A stretch of DNA of 64,000 bases from Talinum fruticosum. Its lineage: Eukaryota; Streptophyta; Magnoliopsida; Caryophyllales; Talinaceae. The number at the start of each line of letters is the position of its first letter. Positions within the stretch are counted from its first letter, which is position 1. The position numbers and the translations under genes are program-made. The DNA is taken from the NCBI GenBank assembly GCA_021018815.1, contig JAITYX010000048.1:3847501-3911500 (forward strand), written 5' to 3'. The notes beneath the pieces were generated by a model. The model was not told where the DNA came from. It was given only the letters and a program-made list of their open reading frames with translations, and did not search any database. This document shows positions 9,391 to 19,770 of this stretch, in pieces.

Positions 9391-11736
9391 ATGTCCACTT
9401 TAAAAAACTTCATTGCTTATTTTTATACCATCCTAGCAATATTGATCCTAATGGGTCATTGTGCCAAGATAACCTACGCAAAAACCCCTCAAAGATCTAC
9501 ATATATAGTTCACATGGACAAGTCACTCATGCCTAGTGTATTCACCAACCATCATCATTGGTACACCTCAATTGTCAATTCTCTTAACTCGATGCCTTCC
9601 ACTACTTCGTTCAAGGATCCCAAATTTACTCCCCTTTCATCATCTAAGGTACTCTACACTTACGATAAAGCCTTGCATGGGTTTAGTGCGCTATTATCTC
9701 TAGATGAGCTCCAAAGCCTCAAAACACATCCAGCATGTGTCACCGCCTATAAGGAAACAAAAGGTAGTGTGGAAACCACTAGGACTATTGACTTCTTGTC
9801 CCTCAACTCAGAGACTGGGTTATGGCCTGCCTCGAACTATGGCCAAGATGTCATAATTGGGGTTATCGACACAGGGGTCTGGCCTGAGAGTCGAAGTTTC
9901 AGGGACGAAGGGATGGCCCCCGTGCCTTCTAAGTGGAAGGGTGTGTGTGAATTTGGACAAGATTTCAACACTTCGATGTGCAACAAAAAGCTCATAGGAG
10001 CAAGGTCTTTCAATAAGGGGTTCATGGCTGCAAACCCTAAGATTAAGGTGAGCATGAACTCGGCTAGGGACACAGATGGACATGGGACCCACACGGCATC
10101 AATAGCTGTTGGGGCTTATGTAGAAGGGGTGTCCTTCTTCGGCTACGCCCAAGGCACGGCAAGAGGGGTGGCCCCACATGCTAGGTTGGCCGTTTATAAG
10201 GTTACATGGGATGAAGGAAGCTTGTACTCCTCAGACTTTCTTGCTGCCATGGACCAAGCTATATCTGATGGTGTAGATGTGATCTCTATCTCCTTAAAAT
10301 CTCATGAAATCCCCTTGTATAAGGATCCTGTGGCTATAGGCTCTTTTGCTGCCATGGAGCATGGAGTTTTCGTGTCCTCATCCGCAGGGAACGTCGGCCC
10401 TAACCTTGGGACTGTCCAAAAAGGCATCCCTTGGGCATTGATTGTGGCAGCAGGCACAATTGACCGCCAATTATCAGGGATATTATCCCTTGGAAATGGT
10501 CACACCATTCCAGGGTGGACTTTATTCCCTGCAAGTGCACTTATTGAGAAGATGTCGTTAAAATACGATGAAAAATTATCTGCATGTAATTCCTCTGATT
10601 TATTGTCGAAAGTAGCTCCTTTTGAAATAATCATTTGTGATAATATACGCATGAATCAAATGGATACCATCATAATGTCCAACGTTGCAGCAGCCATATT
10701 CATATCAGATGAGCCGATAGATTATGAGCTCTTGCGAGGGGTCCGTTGGCCTGTGATAATTATTAGCTCTAATGAAGGGAAGTCTGTGGTCAATTATGCT
10801 AAAGCAACTAAGAGACCTTGGGCTAGCATGAAGTTCCAACACACATTTGTGGGCTCAAGAACTGCCCCTGCCGTTGCCTATTACTCTTCAAGAGGGCCTG
10901 CTTTGAGTTACCCGGGAATCCTAAAGCCAGATCTGATGGCCCCCGGGTCCCAAGTCCTGGCGGCCTATGTCCCCACGACTATGGCAGCCAAAATTGGCGA
11001 CAACATTATTTTGTCAAGTGATTATGCTATGTTGTCAGGGACATCCATGGCATGTCCTCACGCTTCTGGGGTGGCGGCCCTCCTCAAGGCAGCGCACCCT
11101 AAGTGGAGCCCCGCGGCTATTAGGTCGGCAATGATGACCACAGCTAACCCACTCGACAATACCCGTGGCCCCATAATGGACGATGGGGATGCAAACAACC
11201 CCGCTTCCCCATTGGCCATGGGATCAGGTCAAGTTGATCCAAATCGCGCCCTTGACCCTGGGCTAGTCTACGATGCAAACCTACAAGACTACGTCAATCT
11301 CTTATGTTCCATGAATCTCACAACAAGGCAAATGTTAGCTATCATCAAATCAAGCAAGTACAACTGCTCAAACCCATCAGCTGACCTGAATTACCCATCG
11401 TTCATAGTATTGTATGACAACAAAACTGAGATCGGGGTCAAGACATTCCGTAGGACTGTAACTAATATGGATGAAGGAGGAGGGGTTACAACGTATAAGG
11501 CCTCAGTGATACAACCTATGGGATCGAGGGTGACAGTAAACCCTCAAACTTTGGTGTTTATGAAGCAGTATGAGAAGCAAAGTTATAGTGTTACAATCAG
11601 GTATAGGAGGGATCAGAAGGGGAATGTGTCATCTGGGTCTTTGGTTTGGGAGGAAGTTGGTGGGAAGCATAGTGTGAGAAGTCCTATTGTTGTGTCCCCT
11701 TTAGTAAGCATCAGTTTTGATTCATCTGGAATTTAG
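9391..11736 (+). CDS. subtilisin-like serine protease, SBT1 class (781 aa)
   Basis: Secreted S8A endopeptidase of the plant subtilase family, expected to act in the cell wall or apoplast after removal of its prodomain. Single exon, as is usual for this class, and normal length. Domains: signal peptide about 1-30 ending in ITYA; I9 inhibitor prodomain about 35-120 with probable cleavage before Thr129 (TTRTIDFLSL); catalytic Asp160 (GVIDTGVWPE), His231 (DGHGTHTAS), oxyanion Asn334 (SSSAGN) and Ser552 ([12 protein letters not shown]); a PA insert about 360-495; fibronectin III-like C-terminal domain about 655-775. The ATG follows a TATA box by 47 bases and gives a good signal peptide. It resembles the tomato SBT3 / Arabidopsis SBT1.9 type, but the exact orthogroup cannot be settled by eye, and the substrate is unknown. 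It is the functional partner of the pseudogene at 241. Confidence 0.95.
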   Translation: MSTLKNFIAYFYTILAILILMGHCAKITYAKTPQRSTYIVHMDKSLMPSVFTNHHHWYTSIVNSLNSMPSTTSFKDPKFTPLSSSKVLYTYDKALHGFSALLSLDELQSLKTHPACVTAYKETKGSVETTRTIDFLSLNSETGLWPASNYGQDVIIGVIDTGVWPESRSFRDEGMAPVPSKWKGVCEFGQDFNTSMCNKKLIGARSFNKGFMAANPKIKVSMNSARDTDGHGTHTASIAVGAYVEGVSFFGYAQGTARGVAPHARLAVYKVTWDEGSLYSSDFLAAMDQAISDGVDVISISLKSHEIPLYKDPVAIGSFAAMEHGVFVSSSAGNVGPNLGTVQKGIPWALIVAAGTIDRQLSGILSLGNGHTIPGWTLFPASALIEKMSLKYDEKLSACNSSDLLSKVAPFEIIICDNIRMNQMDTIIMSNVAAAIFISDEPIDYELLRGVRWPVIIISSNEGKSVVNYAKATKRPWASMKFQHTFVGSRTAPAVAYYSSRGPALSYPGILKPDLMAPGSQVLAAYVPTTMAAKIGDNIILSSDYAMLSGTSMACPHASGVAALLKAAHPKWSPAAIRSAMMTTANPLDNTRGPIMDDGDANNPASPLAMGSGQVDPNRALDPGLVYDANLQDYVNLLCSMNLTTRQMLAIIKSSKYNCSNPSADLNYPSFIVLYDNKTEIGVKTFRRTVTNMDEGGGVTTYKASVIQPMGSRVTVNPQTLVFMKQYEKQSYSVTIRYRRDQKGNVSSGSLVWEEVGGKHSVRSPIVVSPLVSISFDSSGI

Positions 11737-12548
11737 GCACTCTGTTTTGTTTTTAATACAATCTGTGTCTTACTACTATGTACTCATCATAAATCAAGTG
11801 CAATTTTTAAAATTAATAAGCTATCATTAGGTGGCTTTAATAAAATTGTCCTCGAATAAAGGCTCAAGTTATTAGTAGGTTATATTTTTGTACTGGTGTA
11901 TTGTGTTTATTATTTAGGTGTTGGGTTCGACATTATTAGGGGTTCATTTGCTTAATTACTTGGACTTTGATGTCATAGATTGTTTACTTGTTAGAATTTT
12001 GGGTGCATTTTAGAGCTTATTTTGCCCCCTTTTTCCTTTGGCTATTTATTACTAAAAAAAGTCTAAGATAGCATATAAAAATTAAAAAAATAAAACTAAA
12101 AAGGACAATAACAGGATATATGCATGCCAATACGAGGAATAAGGTTATACAACCAATTAACATGTTGAATATTCCTAATAATTTAAGGTGATATCAAGAA
12201 TGTTTCCTTCACTGAACTTTTCTATGAACTTTATGTTATTCACCTACCTAAGCATTAACATTTTCCAAAGTCTTGGTCTAAAGAAGCCCAAACACTATTT
12301 TCCCCAAGTCTTGGTCTAGTATCTCATTAATCGTCATCAACTTGTCTTTACTTAGATTAGTCCTTGGATCTTTTATTTTAGAGAAAGTCGTATTCATAAC
12401 GCTCGAAGATATAAGGTGTAACTTATTATAAGAAGTTGTGGGAAATTGTATAAAGTTGTAAGTTAATATTATAAAGTTAGTTATAAAAAATTATAATAAG
12501 TTACAAGAAATTATAAACTGTTGTACGAAGTTGTGGTGAGACTATATA
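11737..12548. other. 3' flank of subtilase; no gene
   Basis: Contains the block shared with 6198-6235 (ccccaagtcttggtcta, about 12302-12320). An AT-rich patch of repeated agttgtaag-like words (12415-12540) also appears at 16030-16135 and 36430-36690, so it is probably a decayed MITE family. No coding signal. Confidence 0.4.
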
Positions 12549-12690
12549 TTTTTTTTTAGATTGATAAGCGGGCCCACTCTTTAGACCACCTATCTCGAGG
12601 AAGTCCAAAGGACTGATTGAGCCGAAGGGAGGGGGTGTCAAAGTGCAACACCTACCCCTCCCGTAAAATTCATGTTAAGAAAAGGGGGCT
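12549..12690 (-). mobile_element. SINE copy, minus strand (3' module)
   Basis: Read on the minus strand it has TTTGACACCCCCTCCC, then TCGAGATAGG, then GTGGGCCCGCTTATC and an A-rich end. This is the same order as the 3' half of the SINE at 4765-4965. A pol III head could not be recognised, so the copy is 5'-truncated or diverged. Confidence 0.6.
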
Positions 12691-13234
12691 ACACGTTGAA
12701 TTTAATTTTGGCCGAATGGTTCCTATAAAATCATTTAAACATAAGAAACACTAAAATTAAGGGAGGGCCCGGAGGGAAGTTGCATATATTGGGCAACTTA
12801 CACTATAAACGTTAGAATACCATCTACGCCAATGCTCTTTACGCTTAAAGTGTGAATATTATAAATATTTCTTTAAACTTTCTACAATTATCAATATGGA
12901 AGCTACTAAATTTAACACATAAGGCATCTTACTCGTAAGTTCTTACTACACATATACATAAATCAATTCAATCAAAAATATAAATTAATGAATGAAGTTT
13001 CAAAAATATGTTTATATTCTAACATTTTCATGTATTAATTTTCAATTATATAAGAGATAATACAAACTGCACATAAATATTTTCCTAAATATCTCTTATT
13101 GATTATTGTGATAACAACTTGTAAGCTGATGCTAGCGCTGATGTGGACAATTGCTCAGCAGGTTACTTTCAATATATTAGTCTTTTGGACTAATTATTGT
13201 ATTATTTTCCTACTTTTTGAAGCCTATTGTGTTT
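12691..13234. other. unassigned AT-rich
   Basis: No gene or clear repeat boundary. The sequence just upstream on the minus strand could be the diverged head of the SINE copy. Confidence 0.35.
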
Positions 13235-13383
13235 TCTTTTTTTAATTGGTAAATGCGTTAAAGGCATACACTGTAATAAACTGTGTAGAAAACACATTAA
13301 AGAACAACCAAAACAACAGGCAAGAATACAAATCAAGCTAGCTAGCCTACATATCAACTATCTGCATCAAAACAAGTATGGAC

Positions 13384-13760
13384 TTAGGAGAATAGTGAAG
13401 GAATTGAAGAGAAGTTCATGACCAACATATTAGGTGTGTAACTAATGCTTTCTTTCCATGCTCTGGACCACATTGCAACTCTACATTTTATGGTTTGTAT
13501 TAATGCATTTGGCTCCATAATTTTTTGCTCAAACACTATGCTATTCCTTTGCATCCAAAGACTCCATATGGTAGCGAATAAGGTAGCAATCCGAATCTTC
13601 TTCCTTACTTTCTTGTTGATCCTCTTTCTAGTCCAATATTCGTAGTGTTGCCTAAAGGAATCTAAGAGAGTAATTGAGCAACCGAGATCATGTGCAAGAG
13701 TTCCCCAAATATTCCAAAAAATTGGGCACGATACTAGCAAGTGGTGTATGTCCTCAATGT
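13384..13760 (-). pseudogene. LINE C-terminal zinc-binding (zf-RVT) relic
   Basis: The minus-strand translation has ICSFCSSHIEDIHHLLVSCP and FWNIWGTLAH, followed by IWSLWMQRNSIVF. This is the typical zinc-binding domain after plant LINE reverse transcriptases. It is continuous with the RT relic except for the deletion near 13790-13850. Confidence 0.75.
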
Positions 13761-13907
13761 GGCTTGAGCAGAAGGAGCAAATATTTTGTTCAGCAGGAAG
13801 AAATTATAGGTGACTCAATTACAAGCCCCTTCTTCCTACTTTCAACCCTTTGCAAAGCCCCAAAACTGCTGCATTCTGCATCATTTTGTTAAAAACTTCT
13901 CCCATTA

Positions 13908-14842
13908 TTACAAAAAGGAAAGTTGTAATGGATCTCCTTGTCTAAGACCTCTACCTATTCTAAATGGCTTACTTGGTGCACCATTTATCAGAAATGAGAT
14001 TGATGTTGTTGAAAGACAAGCTCTTGTCCATCCCCTCCATTTCTCCCGAAAGTCCATTTCCTTCATGACCATATCTAGGCTGTGCCAGTCTATTATATCA
14101 TAGGCTTTTTGAAAGTCAATCTTCAATAGGATCCCTGGCTTCTTAGTTTTCTTAAGCCAATTGACTACTTCATTTGCAGTCAAAGCTCCATCCAAAATCT
14201 GCCTACCTTTCACAAATGTTGTCTGAGCTTCACGAATTATGTCTGGTAATACCTCTCTTAGTCTCCTACTTAAAATCTTAGCTATCACTTTGTAGATACT
14301 TCCCACCATGCTTATTAGCCTGCAGTCATTAATCTCAGTTGGCCATGCTATTTTTGGCATCAATGCCACCTAGGTAATGTTAACATTTGCTGAGAGGTTG
14401 CTAGTTTCAAAAACTTCATTATATACTTGCTGAGTTCCTCCCCTATGATTGGCCACACATGTTTGATGCACTTTATATTGAACCCATCATATCCTGGAGC
14501 CTTGGATGGATCACAGCTTAAGAGTGCTTCCTTAACTTCCTGCTGAGTGAGTGACTCCTCCAACCATTGTTGCTGTTCTGTTGAAAGTTTGTGGAGTCCT
14601 AGAGCAGATAAATTAAAATTTGAGGACTCCTGTCTTGTATACAACTTCTTGAAGTGGCTGATAATTTCTTTCTTGATTTGTGAAGAATTTGTAATTTCTG
14701 CACCTCTTACAGATAGCACTTCCATAATTTTTTTCTTCCTTCTCAAAGTTGCTAACATGTGGAAATATTTTGTATTCCTATCTCCATCCTTCAAGATCTT
14801 GCATCTGGACAGTTGCTTCCAGTACTTCTCCTCCCTTGCCAT
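13908..14842 (-). pseudogene. LINE reverse transcriptase relic
   Basis: The linker (DGDRNTKYFHMLATLRRKKK; SKAPGYDGFNIKCIKHVWP) leads into the RT fingers and palm (WPTEINDCRLISMVGSIYK, KGRQILDGALTANEVV, LLKIDFQKAYDIIDW, INGAPSKPFRIGRGLRQGDP). A frame break occurs near 14365. After LRQGDP the sequence runs to GLKVGRRGL and then jumps to the zinc-binding domain, so the catalytic FADD motif and everything to the thumb is deleted. Confidence 0.85.
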
Positions 14843-15228
14843 CCAGAACCAGAGCTGAGATTGTAGTGCTTCCCTTCTATACCAATTATCAATATCTTGA
14901 GTTTCAACTTCCTAGGCTAAGGAGTCCAACTTTTGAATTTCTTCATTGAATACTCTGGTTTTGCGCTCAATGTGGCTAAAGACTTCATTATTCCACCTCA
15001 TTAGTGGTGTTTTCATAACTTTTAGCTTCTTTTCCACAGACATATGGGTAAGTTGAACCCACTCTTTTTAAAAATTCTGATAAAGCCTGGGTAATCTAGC
15101 CAACAATTTAAGCTTCTAAAAGGTGTAGGTCCCCACTTAGTTTGTGAAGTAGAAAGTACCAGTGGGTAGTGATCCGAGGGTGTCCTGTCTCTGCTATGGA
15201 CTGATAGATGCTGAAATTTCTCAAAAAA

Positions 15229-15831
15229 CTATTGCTCAACTAATATCGTAGCAATTCTGCTTGCTGGATTTCTTCTCATCCATGTAAATTTGACATCAAT
15301 GTCCAAGTCAACGAACTGCAAGTCCTGAATCAAATCTCCTAGCTCTTTCATAATGTTTGTAATAGTTTCAGCTCCCTTCCTTTCAGAAGGTGTAAGAACC
15401 TCATTTAGGTCTCCCATTAAGAGTAATAGGACATCAAGATTTTCCTTGAGAGATCTAAGTTGATTCTAAATAGTAATCCTGTTATCTTGACAATTTGGAG
15501 CATAAACTACACATAATGCACAAGGGAAATGTTGTTGGATGAATTCGCCAAGGACACAGATCACCCTTTGCATGACATAATGCGTGTTTCGTCTAAAGGA
15601 GTCCTTGTGCCAGGACACTAGCAATCCTCCTGAGTTTCCATCAGCTTCCATATTAATCCAATCAACATTATGATGACCCTAGCACTTCCACACATCTCAC
15701 CAGGTTAACTTGCTATGTTTAGTCTCTACCAGACCAAGTAAGTCAAGTTGTTCAGCTATCACTAATTGTTTGATGGAGCTCTTCTTCTCATCTAAACCCC
15801 AACCTCTAATATTCTAGGTTGCAATCTTCAT
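15229..15831 (-). pseudogene. LINE APE-type endonuclease relic
   Basis: From the minus-strand ATG at 15829-15831 the protein reads MKIAT, then a stop where the family has Trp, then NIRGWGLDEKKSSIKQL, LVETKHSK, NSGGLLVSWHKDSF and GDLNEVLTPSERKG. These are the ordered motifs of the plant LINE endonuclease (WNxRG, ExK, GGL, GDFNE). The GDFNE motif reads GDLNE. Several stops and frame changes make it non-functional. Confidence 0.8.
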
Positions 15832-15832
15832 T

Positions 15833-16269
15833 TAAAAAGAGATTGGGTACTCTTTAGATTTCTATCAGTTACTCCTTTGGGAAAGAAGTTTTTTATTTTT
15901 CTTCAGTGTGTTCTTGATCCTATTTTCTGCTGCACTTTCATTTCCCACTACTGCTAATCCTATATGTTTTTTAACTGACCCTCTTTTTGAGGTGATTCAG
16001 ACCCTATTTCATTTAGTTTTAATTTACAGTCTTAGAGCTACTTACATCTTCTTACAACTTTTTATAACTAACTTTACAATTATCTTAAAGTTGCTTACAA
16101 CTTCTTGTGTCCCTTACAGCCTTACAATTTCTTACAATTAAATGAAATATGAACTCAATATACTATACCAGCAGTCCCTTTTTGTGGCTGGTGGGTGAGA
16201 AAATTGGCACATTCTTGAAGCTATACAAAGAAGAATGCAAAATCAAATTTTAGTCACCCCCTCCCCTTT
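15833..16269. other. possible LINE 5' remnant and MITE-like words; no gene
   Basis: Directly upstream (minus sense) of the LINE endonuclease. It may hold the end of a LINE ORF1, but no RRM or zinc knuckle is visible. 16030-16135 carries repeated acttcttacaac-like words shared with 12415-12540 in inverted sense. Confidence 0.3.
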
Positions 16270-16440
16270 TTTTGTTTTTGTGTTTTTTCTAGGTGGGCAC
16301 AAATTCCTCATTTTTGAGGAATTTGTGGCTGGGCATAATTATGTTTGGCATTCCCCTCCCCATCTGGCGTAATCAGCCTTTTGAATTTTCTCCGATATAG
16401 GGGTCCAAGCAGGTGGGCCTACTTACCGATCCCAAAAAAA
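16270..16440 (+). mobile_element. SINE copy (hairpin and 3' module)
   Basis: Carries the hairpin CACAAATTCCTCA / TGAGGAATTTGTG (16299-16328), then GATATAGGGGTCCAA and GGTGGGCCTACTTAC with an A-run at about 16433-16440. This is the same order as in 4831-4955. The pol III box region is not recognisable. Confidence 0.6.
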
Positions 16441-16589
16441 TTGATGGGTTCATGTTTAAGTGGGGAGTATTGTATATGCGTTAGTTCATTTTGATCATTA
16501 TGACTTAGCTGGCTTGATGAGGGGTAGGAATGTATTCATATCTATGGTCAACCTAGTAAGAACGAGTATAACGTTATGAAAGATTATTA

Positions 16590-16730
16590 ACCCCTAGCAG
16601 TCGAGCTCTTGGTAATTTATCAAGAATTAATATTAAAAAGAAAGAGATAAAGTCTCTTGGAATTGTTACTAGCAAACTGGGTTCGAATCTTGCCTACTTC
16701 GACTTTTGCGCCTTATTTTTGAAAAAAAAA
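16590..16730 (+). mobile_element. possible second tRNA-derived SINE type
   Basis: Contains a B-box-like GGGTTCGAATCTT at 16679-16691, preceded by a pyrimidine-rich tRNA-like stretch and followed by an A-run (16720-16729). The A-box is weak and no flanking duplication is visible. Confidence 0.35.
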
Positions 16731-16798
16731 GATAAAGATGGCATACAAGTATTGCTTTCTAGAATAAGTGATACTTATTGAAAATTTCAAATAATACA

Positions 16799-17067
16799 CT
16801 CCCCGTTTCAAAATACATGTCACTTTAACTAACTTTTCTCGTTTTACAATACTTGTCACTTTGTAATTCTAATGACATATTAATTATTAATTTACTAATT
16901 TTGTCCTTATTAATTGCTTTGTTTCTCTTCTTTTTGTCATTAATTTTCTTCATTTTCAATCAAATATAAGGGTAATTTGATCTTCTAACACAAAATTTGT
17001 CATGAATTTGGTACTTTTTTAATATTCCCTCATAACCTTAAAACGACATGTATTTTGAAACGAGGAG
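16799..17067. mobile_element. Stowaway-like MITE (Tc1/mariner), 269 bp
   Basis: Terminal inverted repeats: CTCCCCGTTTCAAAATACAT (16799) and its complement ATGTATTTTGAAACGAGGAG ending at 17067. A TA dinucleotide follows at 17068-17069 and one lies just before the left end, consistent with the mariner TA target. AT-rich interior without coding capacity. Confidence 0.8.
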
Positions 17068-17424
17068 TAAATATTTAAGTTTTTGGAGATTATGTATTTA
17101 TAGTACTCCATAAATATTATAAGAAAAATATGCATAGTTCCATTTTAGATAAAATTAGGAAGCAATCATGTTAAATAATGGACAAGAGTTTTTTGTTCCA
17201 TTGACTTGTAATGCAGTGTACAATATCCAAGTCTATAATATCCTATGAGAGCTATAAATCATGTCGAATTAAATTTTTTGACATTAACTAGACTTAATGA
17301 CTCATGCAACGAATGAAATTTATAATTTATTTTAATTTAATTTTTAAACTGCGTATATTTTGCCTCGAATATATTGAAAAATGTTATAATTTTTATCATG
17401 AAAAATATATTAATATTTCATTTA

Positions 17425-17455
17425 CTAGTTTTTACCCGCAGATAAAGCACGGGAT
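17425..17455 (-). mobile_element. Helitron-like 3' terminus (minus strand)
   Basis: On the minus strand the sequence reads CCCGTGCTTTATCTGCGGG, then TAAAAA, then CTAG followed by T. A GC-rich imperfect hairpin shortly before CTRR-T is the standard Helitron 3' end. The matching 5' end was not located. Confidence 0.45.
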
Positions 17456-17850
17456 ATATTAATATATAGAAATATTAAAGAGAAATTTTTACCATTTAAT
17501 AGGTGAAATTCCAATGATAGTTATTATATAAAAATAAATTCTAAATGACATAAAAACATTTTATAATAATACTTTTAAAAAATAATTTCAGAAATAAAAA
17601 TATTACGTAAATCCTAATTATTAATAAAGTAATAAAATATCATCTCAAAATTATTGTTATTTAGTCTATAACTCATAATCGAATGCATAATATTTATTTT
17701 ATAAAAATAATGCCTAATAATATAAAAATAATATTTAGGAAAAAAAGTCTCATGATATGAGCCAAAAATCTAATCAACAAACTATATATACTACAATGTA
17801 TTAAAATGCTTGTATACATAAACCAAAAATTTAATCATCACACATTATAT
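17456..17850. other. AT-rich, no gene seen
   Basis: No coding signal. It could be the body of the Helitron-like element that ends at 17425. Confidence 0.3.
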
Positions 17851-17910
17851 ATATTATAACCTATTAAAATCAAGGTTGTTATATTATAACCTATTAAAAT
17901 CAAGGTTGTT
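17851..17910 (+). repeat. exact 30-bp tandem duplication
   Basis: 17851-17880 and 17881-17910 are identical 30-base units beginning atattataacctattaaaa. Perfect identity in otherwise decayed DNA suggests a recent slippage event. Confidence 0.9.
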
Positions 17911-17967
17911 AGAATTGATACCTTAATTAAAATCAATTTTTTGGGGGGAATGGTTAGAATTAGAATC

Positions 17968-17975
17968 ATAGAATT
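17968..17975 (+). repeat. 8-bp target site duplication, left (ATAGAATT)
   Basis: Exact copy at 19771-19778, which sets both boundaries of the hAT element. Confidence 0.85.
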
Positions 17976-19770
17976 TAGGGCTGGCCAATGGGTAGGGTAC
18001 CCATTGGGCCAGCAGGGCTGGGCCAAAAGAAAGGGTCAAAGCTCAAGTTTAGTAATAAAAGGGTCGAGTTTATTTAGGGTCATGTGAAGATGGGCCATTA
18101 AAGCGGTCGCTCGTGGCCATTAATGGGTCAAAGTACAAAGGGCCATCTCATAATATTCACAAATTTCATTATTAATTCTAATTTTAAAATAATTTTTTCA
18201 ATCTACTTTCTCTTTCCATTCTTTTTTAAAAAATAATTTTATTACTTTTGATAACTTATTTATTTGTAGATAAATTAAAAATTAATTTACATGTATTTTT
18301 AATTTGTATAGTAAATGTTATGAGAAACTAAAGCTCTATATTCATTCATTGATTGGGTTTGCTCAAAATCTCAGCACTGCCAACATGGGATTCTTTTTTT
18401 ATGATGTTCCAAAATATTTTACTTCAAAAAAATAATGAAATTTGATTAAGGATGATTTTTTTTTAAGATTAATTATTTTACATTTTTTTCCATTGCTAGT
18501 AGTGAAAAAAGAGAACAGAACCTTCTATTTTTTGTATTTTTGGTTAACCAAGTGGGAATTTTTTTACAGTGGAAAATAGAAAAAAATAAAGGGGTTTTTT
18601 TCTCTCAAAGAAATGACGCTAATTAGGGCAGGGGCAACGGGCGGACCGGGCCGGGCTGGGCTGCCCACTTACTTAACGGGCTGGGCAATACTTTTTAATA
18701 AATGGGTCGGGTCGAGTCATGGGTCAAATGACCGTGACCACCAAAGACCCACCCAATACATGCTTGCAGAGAATATATGCTTGCAGAGAATATGTGACGC
18801 TCGAATTAAAGGAAAGTCTAAACAAGAAAGTTCGATTTATATATGCGACTTATTTATTAAATAACTTGAATTGAAGATTGATCATAAATTTTATGTAGTG
18901 CTACTTTGTCCAAAACTTGGTATGAAAAGTATGTATCTTGCATGTGTATTTTAATGGGTTTTATTGAGTTAATATGTTACTTAGAATGTTGAAATGAACA
19001 TTTCATAGACATCCCACAAGGACAAGATAGATAGAAGATAAAAAAAAATAGAGTTTGGGAGCCACTGTCACTCACCACGGGTGTCCCCACACGCTGTGGG
19101 ATAGGCTGTGGTGGCCAGCAGTGATTTATTTAATCCAAAATACCCACCGTGGCTGCTCCCGCAGGCCGTGGGGTAGGCCGTGGTGGCCACCAGAAGCCCT
19201 CACTAACCATGGGAAGGCCCTTGATGACCTCTAGAGCCAACCATTGACCTCCACGAGCTGTGGGAAGGTCTGTGGAGCCTCCAAAGCAATTTTGGACCCG
19301 CACAACCTGTGGGTTTTGTCCCGTGATATTTGTAAATCTTGTATGTTGTGTCGAGAAACAAGTCTAAGACCTTAAAGTATGGCTTTGGGTCCGTGAAAAA
19401 GTTTTTACTGAGAAACAAGAGTTTAATATCATGTAGAGTTGCAAATTACGACATATGCTTTTTCTAGGCGGTTATCAATTTGTATTAGCTATGTCTTTAA
19501 TGGAATTTTCCATGGGTTGAAAACTAGGAACTCTGTTGTCTTACAAGTTGTTTCAAGTATAGATGTTCTACTACTTGTTTTATGCTACCAAACCAAGCAC
19601 TAATGTCAATTCATGTTTAGCTCTGGCCCATGGGCCGGTCATGGGCGGGTCAGGGTCAGCTGGCCCATGACCCGGCCCAGCCCACTTATTTTTTTCCCTG
19701 GCCCGGCCCGGCCCGTTATAGTAATGGGCCGGCCCTGACCCGCCCTGGCCCGCCCCATTGCCCAACCCTA
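17976..19770. mobile_element. non-autonomous hAT element, 1795 bp
   Basis: Termini TAGGGCTGGCCAATGGG and, inverted, CCCATTGCCCAACCCTA. Flanked by exact 8-bp duplications ATAGAATT (17968-17975 and 19771-19778). Subterminal regions are dense in GGGCC/GGCCC words (17990-18030, 18640-18715, 19625-19750). A second TAGGG-type start at 18624 with its own GGGCCGGGC run may be a nested or rearranged copy of an end. No transposase. A GC-rich minisatellite lies at 19070-19330. Confidence 0.85.
19070..19330 (+). repeat. degenerate GC-rich minisatellite
   Basis: About four imperfect units built on CCAC...GTGGG(A/G)(T/A)AGG(C/T)(C/T)GTGG(T/A)G. Clear units start at about 19073, 19143 and 19250, with a weaker one at 19206. 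The repeated CCACGG and CCGTGG words give it dyad symmetry. Confidence 0.6.

Larger units (their letters stand above)
13235..15832 (-). mobile_element. LINE (non-LTR retrotransposon), internally deleted
   Basis: Minus-strand order is endonuclease, linker, reverse transcriptase, zinc-binding C-terminus, then an A-rich 3' end at about 13235 (CCAATTAAAAAAAG). The element is too short for a full plant LINE because the catalytic end of the RT and the thumb are missing. Frameshifts and stops occur throughout, so it cannot encode an active ORF2. Component parts are listed separately. Confidence 0.85.

Noticed and set aside
18624..19770. hAT element starting at 18624 instead of 17976
   Set aside because: The octamer before 18624 (acgctaat) does not match ATAGAATT after 19770, whereas the octamer before 17976 matches exactly.
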